A program made the position numbers and the translations under genes. A stretch of 64,000 nucleotides of DNA from Galaxea fascicularis (taxonomy: Eukaryota; Cnidaria; Anthozoa; Scleractinia; Euphylliidae): assembly GCA_948470475.1 (NCBI GenBank), contig OX419338.1:12558247-12622246 (forward strand). Direction: 5' to 3'. The first letter of the stretch is position 1. Each line of letters starts with the position of its first letter. Positions 44,201 to 56,200 of this stretch are shown here, in pieces. The notes beneath the pieces were generated by a model that worked only from the letters and a program-made list of their open reading frames with translations, ran no database searches and was not told where the DNA came from.

Positions 44201-47200
44201 GCATAAGCTACTCTAAAATCCGAGGGTAAATAATGTAACGTATGTATGTATTATAATCAAACTGAAATTTCTAGCAACCTGTGCACCAGGATTGGAGTTG
44301 AATCGATAAAATTTGTCATTTCTTTATCCAGGATGAAAGATTTCCCAAAGGAATTGGAATCGAAGGTGAGTAAAGACTGAACAATTTCTTCGCTGTTATT
44401 ACATCGATTGTGCAACGATCTTAATTTTTTTAGCTTGGCTGGAAGCGGCGTTTCAGTGGTTACGGAAGGCCAAACGGGATAACAAAAAGTTGCATTTTCA
44501 GATTTGTTCGGGGTATCATTGCTGCTCTGGTGAAATGGGGCACACTGACTACTTCTTATGGGTTGCTACAGGTTGCTGCAACAACTAGAATCATTGAATA
44601 GGCATCTTTTTTTCTGTCTCTAACAAACGCATATCTGAAAAGAAAGGAAATCTGAATGTAATGTAACCTGTAGCATTCCGAAAGAAGAAAAAGTTGCATT
44701 TTCAGATTTGGACGGGGTCAAATGGGGCACACAAACCACACGTTGCCTTCTAATGGGTTGGCGCAGATGTGCACGTAGGTTACTGCAAAGGCATCTTTTT
44801 TCTGTCTGTAACAAACGCACAGCTGAAAAGAAAGGAAACCCGAATGTAATGTAACCTATAGCATTCCGATTATCTTCTTGATTAATGGTCGACGTGGCCT
44901 CCCTCTTAGACAAGAGGTCATCCCGCCACTGAATTACCCTTCGGGTTTCTTTAGACACCGACCTGAGGTAAAAACGCACTGGCTGTGGCTAGATCCGAAT
45001 TGCCCACATTTAGATCGTGCGTTTCTCAAAACTCTGGTAAACATTTCTGGCCGATAAACTTCTTCACATGGACATTGTCCACTAAAAGGCATAGATTTCG
45101 AATACATGTTAAGACGAAAAGTGGAAAAGTTGTCAGAAATGTGAATTAACGTGGGAGGTACTTTACTCTAAAACATACCACCAGTCGACGAGAAACGAAT
45201 ACTTATGAGCAAATAGTTTCCGTTACCGAAAACTCTCTCGGAACTCTCTGAGAACGAACCCCTGGAGTCCAGCAAGCCAACATGTGCACCCCCACAGCAG
45301 TGATTAGCTTGGTAAAACATAAAGCTTGGGACTGATGTTATTCTTTCACTGTTCTTGTTTCAGATAGCACAGCTCAGTCCGTGTTATGTCAACCCATTGT
45401 ACAAGCAGATGGAACGATAGTTGGTAAGGCACCATCTTTGTCTTTCTAGTTTCTTTGAAACTGAGCGCAAGTTAGGGGTTGCTTTTTGCCGAAACGAGCG
45501 TAAGGTGGTTTTTCTCAATTAAAATTTCTCGTTTCGCTTTGATTAAAAACACTGGTCTGACTGTGGATCCCATAAGAGTAGGATTGGGTGTGATACCACA
45601 TAAGTTTTTTTTAGGAATTACTTCTAAAGAAATACTATCCGCGACATTGAAGGGACAGTTACATGCCACTTCCTCCCTTTTTTCATGAAATGATCGAATG
45701 TGTCTTTTTTTCTCAGGTATTGTAGAGCTGGTTAAAACTCTGGGAAACACGCCATTTGAACGAGAAGACGAGGAGGTATGTTACAGCTTTGGTGTTTGCT
45801 TTTTGAGGCTCTGTCGAAACCCCCGAAACTATTTGGGTCAAAGTCTCGGGTGCCATAATTTCCCATGTATCTAAAAAACGAAGACGTTTCCAGGCATGAT
45901 TTTTTGCAGCAAATTTGCCCTTTCGCATCTTCAAATCATGCTAAAAGAACAGCGTTTTAGAATGAGCGGTCACAGTTTTAGAAATAGCTTTTCGCTCCCG
46001 AAACGTTTTCGGGTCTTCCGAGAAACGGGCCCCTCATGTGTAAAAATCATAGCATATCAAGTTTCCCGACAAATTCTGTTGTTGTTAATTTTGCAGATTG
46101 TCAATAGCTATCTTGCCTGGGGAAGCATTGCTATTCACCATGCTGAAGTACGTATACATATTAAATTGCCGTGCTGATGATAACTATCGTGATAACTATC
46201 AAAATATCATTTTGTCACTAATTGAGGTTTTCAATTTCAGTTACAATGACTCACTCAACATCTTCAGTCACTGTGAACACTACTTACAATTATGACGTCA
46301 CATTACGGTGCTTATCCTACTGACAATACAGTACTTCGACTACTTACACTACAGTATTTGCACTGCTTGCGATACTAACGCTACTTGCAATGCGATACTT
46401 ACATAAGAATCTACATTTCTACGTTACCTACAGATTGTAGTAAAATTACATCATAGAAATTGGCTAATACTTAACATTTATTTCACCGACGCTGAGGTGA
46501 ATAATTGTTTTAGTATATACCACACAAGCTGAATAACTAGCGTGTATTCAAATAATTTCGTCGTCGAAAACCGAAACGGAAAGTCAGTTTGTTTCTCCTC
46601 GGCTGCTCAGGGGTGAATAGTACTTCGCTAATCATCCGAGTTAACCAATCAGAACGCGCGAAAAGTCACCGGCACTATTCACGTGTGTGGTATACACAAA
46701 TTAGAGATACATTACAACTATACGGAAAAAGGGAAGAGAGGGCAGTCACAGTCAAGCGCGTCTACATTTGGGAAGGGGATGAAAAGGCGACAAAAGGTCC
46801 TTGCTGAAGAACTGAAAAGAGCGACACAATGCCGACGAAATAATGGGGATTTAAAACGTCACTATGCTTAGAGTCCAACAAAGATTAGTTAGGGAGGCTA
46901 TGAGGCTCTGATAATTCGGCGGTTGGTATCACTAAACTTAAATCGCCCTTATTGTCTTATGATAGATATCTGCTGATTCTCTAACGATAATCTATTGTTG
47001 TTGGTGATTACTGTAGTGGTGGTGGTGGTGATGATGATGGTGGTGGCGGTGGTGTTGGTGATGGTTATGATGATGGTGATGATGATGACAACGATAACGG
47101 TGGACTGTGAACAGTCTCTTTTTTGCTCTAAAATCTGTGGAACGAACGCTAACGTGAGATGGGAGCGGCGAAGCCGCGAGCCGCTAGTTTCGTGGGCGCC

Positions 47201-50200
47201 AGTACGGTTCGCGGCTTCGCCGCTCCTAACCTCACGTTCGGGTTCGTTCCGCAGAGTTTAGAGCAAAAGAGAGACTGTTTGCAGTCTACCTATGACGGGG
47301 ATGCTATCTAACGATATCTATTGTTGTCGATGGTTACTGTAGTGGTGGTACTGATGATGATGGTGATGGTAGTGATGATGATGATGACGACGACGATGCC
47401 AGTGATGCTATCAATTTTTGTCCCTTGTAGCTCTCCAAGCAGATGCAAAAACAAAAGGACCTCAACAGCTTTCTGCTTAATGTTGTAAGGTGAGCCATGA
47501 TAGAATTCTAAATCGGACAGTGTTTTGCACGATTTACAAATTGTGAATTTCTGTCGTTTAAAATTAAAGATTTCGTGGAGGAAGTAAGTTTATGACTCTG
47601 TTGCCCTTTTTTAACAGATCTATTTTTGACGAAGTCAGTACGATGGATGTTGTGATTGAAAAGATTATGGTAAGCTTCTTTTAAATTCCAAAACACATGA
47701 AAAGCTATGTCTATGCAAAATGTTTCCCATCATAATTTTGAGTGTAATAATTTAGAATGCTTAGACGTTATTACATGATTGAGTAACGTGTTGGGTTGGC
47801 TCTCTTTTACCGAAACTGCCACAAATCGATATAAAAGGGATCTCGGGGCCAAGGAGGTTATGAAAAAGGCTTTTTAGGTGGTGTTTACCTAAATTTTGAG
47901 CGAGGACCTGAGCTGCAGGCCGTTATAAATGCCTAAGTAATATTTTGTTGATCTTTTGATCTTTTTGTTTTTTCAACAGGCGTTTGCTAAGAGGCTGGTC
48001 AACGCCGATCGGTGTGCGCTTTTTATGGTAGACTCTAAAAGAAGTGAGCTGTATGCCAATCTGTTCGACGAGGGCGACAAGGACGGCTCAGGCTACAAAT
48101 TCTGCAATGGAGGGGAAATAAGGTACAGGGTATTACCGTGGTTCAACGGATGACAGTGTGTTTTTCAATTGAGTTTCTGTAAAACAAAACCAAACCAAAC
48201 CAATTACTCTTGCCAATCACAAGAGACGAAGGCATCTCAGTAAACCAATCAGAATGACAAGCAAGTTATGAAGTTATGACAAGTAACCGGCGCCAAGCGC
48301 GGGAAAATGCGCGCGTGCAACTTCAATTGGCGTTGGTTTTGTTTCTCACAGCATGGCTGAGAAAGTGGCGCGAATTTTCTTCAACCAATCACAGGCCGAA
48401 ATAAAACAAAAACAAAGCAAACGCGAATTTCTTTGCATACTCAAGTGAAAACCGCACCCATCATTCAGTTACCAGGTGGGCTAATATCAAGTGCAGAGAA
48501 CACACCATGACCCATTTCGCCTTGTTTTGATCTCTTGAGATCAGAGAACGGACCTCGGAAATAGATAAAAGTCATTAGGATCGTGACCAGCTGTACGGCA
48601 TCGACTCGGACGGGATGTCTCCGCAGATCAATGCATTGTCAATGCTACCCAATAAGACCAGGGCACAGAAAAGAATGGGCGGTGAAACGCCCACTCGGCT
48701 CTTGAGCGATGTGTAATGCGGAGAGAGACTGGGTCGAGGGCGCCCGGGTGTGGCAGCTTTCAAAAAATGGCGGACAAAATAATATGAAAGCCGATGTGAA
48801 AAAGAGATTGCTGCGGCAGAACAGTAAAATAGTTAAACTCTTATTTAGTGTGCAGAGCATTGCAATAAGCTATTAAAGCTGTGGGCAATACAGAATGGTT
48901 TTTAGATACAAAGTCAGAAACGATTTTGCTTGAAATAAATCTCGCTTCTTCAAAACTCGTTACTTTTCATGTCAGCGCGTGAGTCGAAAAATGTTCATTC
49001 TCAATGGCCTAAAGCAGCTGAAAGCGTACATTCTTGGCTATGTGTAGAACAACTTAATCTATTTAACCTAAATAAATTTTATTCTGACCTTTTTTGACCT
49101 TCTCAAGCTTGAGGGCAAAGTAGTCGGTACGATCTGAACACGTACCGCGGGTGGTCACTTTCGCGCCAGTCAAAACAGTGGGCTACACGAAATCGAGACG
49201 ATGAAGACAGTTTATTTCATGCAGTCTATCACAAACAGTGTTAGAGTTCTCGAAGTGCTTTTAGTAATTCAACTTTTTCTGTCGGTAAATGGCTTCTGGA
49301 GCGAAACGAATTCTCTTATCACCTGGCAGCCCAGTACAATCCGCTAAGAAAAGAATGGCAGTTTTTCCATCTCTACAGCGAGTCGGCTGGCGGACCAAAA
49401 TCACCATCTTGCTCAACGCCAATGGGACTTGGAAGTGTGTCTGCAGCTACTGTTAAGAAAAGATTTGCCTGAATCAGATGAAAAGCCAAGCAGATCAAGA
49501 AAAAAGCTGTTTGATTTTCCCGAGTGGATATCTTGTTGACAACTAGTCAGCTGATCGATACTTCGCCACCTGTGTCCCATATTCCTCGCACTCCCTCGTG
49601 TGCTACACCCAACGAAGCCACCTCACTTGGCGTGGATGATAGAAGACATCATGAAGCATCGTCTGCGAGACTAAGGAGCATTTGTCGATCTTCTGTCTCA
49701 CCGCCATGAGCCGCCAACTTTGTTTATTTCTTCAACTGATTCCCAGTCTCTCTCCGCATCACACATCGCTCAAGAGCCAAGTGGGCGTTTCACCGCTCAT
49801 TCTTTTCTGCGCCCTGATAAGACACATGAGTGCGCGTGAAAATTAACTCCCTCTCTGGTTGAACCCGATCTAGTTTTGTTTGGCACTCCAACCATTCGCC
49901 AAGCTTTTACTCTTCGTCCCTTTCTTTTCAAAGGTTTCCGATTAACAAGGGCATTGCTGGATACGTAGCAAGCACAGCGGAACTTCTCAACATCAGTGAA
50001 CCATACCGCGACACGCGGTTCAACCGTGAAGTAGATATGAAGACTGGATACGTAACAAAGTCCATTCTGTGTGTACCTGTCAGATGTAAAGGAAGGTATT
50101 ACGACTTTATTTTTCATCAATCGTTATCTTTCGGGAAAAATGGTTGTTTTCCCCTGGGGATGTTTAGTTCTAGTTTGGTTGTGTTGTTTTGGCAGGTTTC

Positions 50201-53200
50201 TTTATTTATTTCAACAGTATTTCAATACATTTGTCCCAAGAGTTCTGTCTTTGGCTCATGTAGGTTGGGATTCGAAAGGGTGCGCGGAGAAGTCGAAACT
50301 TGCAGCCAACGAACAGAGAGGGGCCGCTCTCCGTGCTGTTCAGTTTTTTCCTCGCTTTAGCCTCATCCCACTGTTCATGGCTCGCACTAGGGAGCTTAAG
50401 CAACGAGGACAGCGACGGCGACGAGAACGCCGCAAAGCAATAGGTTTAATGAGCAACTTACAACCACTCTGCACGTGCGTTTTACATTTTGGTACATTTT
50501 TTTCCCGTCCTCTGCAAAACAACAACGTGAAATCACCAAATTTCATGTTTAAAGAGTTTCTTTTTCCTTAAGTTGTTGTCCTTCATTGCAATTTAGTCCC
50601 TTGATAGTTCGCCAGCATTTTCTAGTTAAAAAAGTTAGAATAATTGCGCGGAAAAAGTTACAAAAACGAGAAGTTACATTTTGCAATGACGTTTTCATCG
50701 CCGGAGCCGTCGTCGTTGCTCAGGCTCCCTACTCTCTCCTGGGGCCAGCTATCAGTATTGGGTTTATGCAAGAGGTATCAAAACAAAGAAATGGCGCGAT
50801 GTCAAATGAGTAAGACCCTTGAATCCTTTCGTTGGTAAGCACCACACAGTGGCACACCGCTTGTGTATGTTATTGTAGGACGCTTGTCAGCCATGGACCT
50901 GGCAACTAACCTGACTCATCACCAGTCGCGTGATGCCGTTCTGTTGTTTTAGGATTTTTGATGAATGGAGTAACTAGGGATTGTGTAGCAGTAATTCATG
51001 TTCTTCACACGTTTCTCTAGCTTTGCATTTAACAGAAGTTCTATCATGATTTTTAGTGTTATTGGTGTGGTCGAAATGGTCAATAGCAAGAGAGGATTTT
51101 TCTCATCTGAAGGTAACTTGTAAGCGAATGTTAGAAAGTTAGAACTACCGTACAACAGCTGTACAATGAAGTTGTAAAGAAATAAACTCATACGAAACTG
51201 AAGAACACAAGTTATTTAATGCAGTGCGACTACATGAGTTTACAGAACTGAACGCGGGAGTTCATCCGGGGCTTTTCCACCACCTACGTCAGACCCTGAG
51301 TGCCTGGGACTAACTATATCGTCACATACCATGTTCGATGCAATGTAAGAAAAAGGAAAAATAAAGCCTGAAAAAAATTCAGGCTTGTGCGCTGCATTTG
51401 TTAATCCGCAGTTCACATATATGATTTCGTATATTCAAATTTATGAAACAGGAATTGAGGAGCATCCTTGTCCATAAACTAAGTTAAAACATAAAATTGC
51501 GTTAACCAAACGCTCGGAATGAACTCTCCAGGTCTCCACTTCTCGTTTTAACACTACCTTAGATCAAAGTTACATATTATTTGCTTGAACAAGTTCTTGT
51601 AAACCTGAGTGTCATAAACATCCTGAAAACAAAATTGAAGTGCCAACAGGCGGAGTGGACGCCATGCCGCTTCGACGCTGGCGCTCTGCTGCATCAGTGC
51701 TTCAGAATTATTATCTATTCTATATTCTTAGATGCTCGATCATTTGAGTTGTTTGCTGGTTATTGTGGACTGGCTCTTCACTACAGTCAGGTGCGTATCG
51801 AGAGGATTGACGATATCTCTTTAAAACAGCAATAACAGCAATTTGTCTTTATAACAAGAATTCCCGGGATTTCATAGCCAAAGACAAAGAAATGGTATCA
51901 GCAGGTTGCCATCCCCGTGCATAGTTAATTGTGGGTGGTCAATACGAACCCAGGAATGGTGGTTTAAAAAACATGGTGTTTTATATGCGAGACTTTGTGT
52001 GTTTGCCCGTAAAGTGAACTTATATTTTTATATGAGAGGCATTATAAAAATAGCGGGGTCACCACTCCATGAATGGTGACCAGGGACGTCTTTTGGCAAC
52101 AACTATAAGCCTTAAATCAAGCTTCCTAATCTTAACAAGTCTTATCATTGCGGGAGAGTCTTCGAAAGTGTTCGACCTTCGAAAGCTGTGCGTGTAAACG
52201 TTCGGTTTATGAAATTTCCACTCTATGAAACCCCCTTCATGTTGTTATTTTTTTTTTTAATCAGATGTACAGTCAACTTTTTCAAGCTCAACAAAAGCAC
52301 CAGGTGGCTCTGGAAGTGCTAACGTACCACTGCTGTGTGTTGGAGAGTGAGGTTCAACAATGGCACAATTCGGTGGCTGCTTGTACTCTTCCCGATGACT
52401 TCTATAGGTACGTTTCATCTCTGTTAATCATCTTTTATGAATTCTTGTATGAATTGTTCAGGTCTTCTTCTTGTATGTGTTGAATTGTTCATTCATACGC
52501 GGAGAGTATAGTCGATCCTCCCGTATCCGCACACCTGCCGGACTGCAACTTGAGGTCAGCTTACTGGAGATATCTGTTATCGGAAAGTTATAAATGTAGA
52601 GTTTCAGAGGAGAAATCGCCAGTTCCACAACTTGATGTCCGCTTAAAAGAGGTGTCCGCAAGCGGAAGTTCGACTGTAGTCACCTGTCTTAGAAGATCAG
52701 ATTTCCTAATGAAAGCAGGTCGAAAAAAATTGTGCCTCGTCAACAAATTCAAGTTATTGTAACGAGACAGTTTAATTTCTTTTAATTTTTAATGCTGGGC
52801 TGTCTCGGTAGAACAAAATCGCTGTTGTATTAAAATTGAAAAAAAAAATGGAATCGTCGGATTGATTTCCACAATGATACAGACTAATTAAAGTACCGTT
52901 ACTTGAAAGATCGTTCTTTACTTTATACAACCTACAGCCATATGTATATACTAGAATTGAATTAAGCTACCCGCCTATGAATTCCTCTTTCAGCTTCGAA
53001 TTTGATGTCTACCAAAGCGACGACGTCTTGACAAATTATTTCATTCTTATGACGGTGGACATTTTTCAGGAATGTAATGTCAGGTTAGCGAATGTAACGA
53101 CAGATTTGCAAGTAAATGTCACGTTTCCATAATGTTTACCTGTTGTGCAGCCGTCAGATTGGATGGCTATATCTCTTGTTGGGAACAATAAGTAACTATT

Positions 53201-56200
53201 TGGGAAACCAACAACGGATTCCTGCCAAGCGTTTCGTGTTCTTCTTGTTTCGAGACTCGTGGACCTGCAATATATGCTTATGGACCCCTGCAACACTTTG
53301 CAGTATGTATGGCAAAAATCGTCCTTCACTCTAAAATTATTCATAGTAAATACCTTACACAGGGTTCGTACGGGCCCTAGAAATCCTGCCAAGTACTTCA
53401 ATTTTGATTAAATATTTCCAGGACTGGAAAGGCTTTGTAACTGGTATGAGGTCCTGTATTACTTGAGTTTGCTGAGTAAACTCAAGTAATACAGTTTTCT
53501 TGAAAGGTATTTAGGAGTTGCCAGATGGGTAGATCCAACAATTGAAAGCAATACTCAATGCGTATTGTGGGTCCTGGAAAGAAAAACAACTTTCTAAGGA
53601 CTGGGAAAGGACTGGAAAAGTCCTGGAAATTTGTTTTTGATAAATGGTACGATTTGTACGAACCCTGCTTACCGTAGTAGAACTGCGGTTTGTAGTCGAG
53701 TAACTGTGCTATTTGTTTTCCATTTAATTCTTATAGACTTGATCTAGACACTCTTATTCGTTTTACCATGACTGTTCGCAAGGGTTACCGTCCTGTGGCT
53801 TATCATAATTGGTCGCATGCCTTTGCTGTGGCACACAGCATGGGCGTCATTATGAAAGTGGCCTCAGAAGTGTTTACTTGGGAAGAGGTATATCTCATTG
53901 CTGTTGTCATTACATTATGTTTCGTTTTGGAATTTACAGTTTTGCTACTACAACAACAACAACTTTATTGACCCTTATACTTAAGAACATTGAAGTTCAC
54001 ATGAAATAAAAAGTAAAATTAAAAGGGTCTTGGCTTCCTAAATATTTATTTAGTTTTTCCTGAACAAGACTTGTGTTAGAGAAAACCTGAAAAGAGGGGG
54101 GAGGAACAGGGGAGTAAATCTCCCTTCTCCCTACTTTCTGAGCCAATTTCTCCCTCCCCCCTACTCATCCAGGTCCATCCAGTTCAATTCTCCCTACTCC
54201 CAACTTTTCTTTTTCTTCCTCCTCCCTACTTTTCACCCCTATTTCTCCCTCCTCCCTATTCTGTTCCTCCCCCCTCTGAAAATTACTTTCGAGTTTTGTC
54301 GCCAGTTACTTATAAAATTTATGCCCTGAAACTATCAGTAAATTGTCTTTGCAACTTGTAAATTAAATCGAGGCTAAATTTCTGAACGTCATCTGTCATT
54401 AGGAGTTGACAAGAAAATTCAAGGTGACGCGCTGAAAAGCGGCAATTATAAAAAAATATTGGATAAACTAACAATTTTGCAGTGACAGACTGACTGGGTG
54501 TTTCTGGCATCATTTAAGACTGAAGTCTTAAATGGTGTTACGAAACCCAGATACAAGTGCCCTGGGACTGATAATTACGAAAACTCCCAAACCTTCGAGG
54601 TTTTGTTTAATTAATAACTGTTTTGTCTTTAAAAAATATGAAACAGAGAGGCTTAAGCTGCCTAGATGCCATACGAGATTTCTGAGCTGTTATTTTATAC
54701 AATCGACGATGTTTAATTATAATTATGTTTAATTTTTACCCCCGTTGTTCTGTTTTATTTTCATGTATAGTCGCGTCATCAAAACTGATCGTTGTATCGG
54801 GGTAAAATTTGGGCTCGTGAGTTGTGTTCGTTATAACGGGGGATTTGGTTATACCGGACTTTTGTTCCATACATTTCACGATAACTTTCACCCGATGAAG
54901 AATATCGTTCGTCACAACGGGGTTCGTTATATCGCGGGTTTACTTTGTGTGATTGACATTGTGACCTTCTGTTCATGGGGTCCTTATTTTCCGTTACCAG
55001 AAAATTGCGTTATACCTTTCTTGTATTATTCACGACATCGATCATCGCGGGTACAACAATGCGTTCATGATCAAGAACAAATCACCACTAAGTCATCTGT
55101 ATTCCACATCAACCATGGAATGGCATCATTTCAAACTAGGAGTTTTTATTTTGGAGGTGAGCAATTTGCAATTGCAGTCTTTAATTTTAAAGGAACGTAA
55201 AGTTGGTGCTTCTACTTTGCATAGCTAAAAGAAAACAGGAAACTTTTCCTAAGGTTCCCTCGTTGTACACTAGCCCGGGTTCTTGTTAGTACATCAATTA
55301 GTGCCTAGAAAACAACAGTGGCGTAGTCTTCAATGTTTGGCAATCCCAAAAGGTGAAACTAACTTAAACAAAGGCTTTTGATTAATTGAGAGCTTGCTTG
55401 CTTGATCGATCGATCGATTGTTTCACTGACTGATTGATTGATTGGTTTTAACCTTAACAGACGGACGGTCATAATGTTTTGAGCAGTCTATCCGCGAAGC
55501 AGTACAGGGTCATCCTTGAACTCATGGAAGACGCCATCTTGGCGACAGATTTAATGCTGTTCTTTGATAACAGAGCTAAGCTTGATGATATCGTTAAGCA
55601 CAACAAATTTAACTGGAGCACACCCGAACACAGGTAATGACTTTACGACGAGTAAAAGTGTACATGTATATTTCTTATTTAGAGACTGAGAGTGGATATG
55701 CAGCGTCACTCTCATTGGTCAGCGTTTCATGTACTGCGCATGAGCGGTGACTCAGTGTTTGGTACGGCCGTACGAACCAACTGTAAGAAAAATTGTTGAG
55801 TCCCTTTACTAATGTTTTCCTGTTTTCAGAATCTATTTAGCTCTTTCCAAGCATGACGACTAAAGACCAACAACCCAAGCAGAAATAACAATGCTTACTA
55901 TTATATGGGCTCATTGATTTAATATTACGTTATCGTTGGCCTAGTCATGGCCGCCCAGTTTAACCGTGAACCTGATTCGCCTACCCCTAATGGAAGCCCC
56001 AGCTCTAAAGACTGATATAATTCTAACCTTAGCTCTGACCTCAGCCTAACATTCATATACCGTAGACCTGAAAGTAGATATAATCTGACAGTGCCTCCAA
56101 AGGTAAATCTAATTTTGACCCTACATTCGCTTTTACATTAGGCATTATTCTTGCAACTTTTTTCGCAGTTTTCTTGCGCCGTTGCGGGACAGGTTTTGTT

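Noticed and set aside
50037..50571. Long + strand frames with an Arg-rich stretch
   Set aside because: The Arg-rich part is the GACGGCGACGAGAACGCC arm of a foldback MITE, not a protein domain.
54745..55200. 151-residue + strand open frame as a separate gene
   Set aside because: Its 3' half overlaps PDE exon 20 in another frame. The phosphodiesterase signature is in the spliced frame, so this is a shadow.
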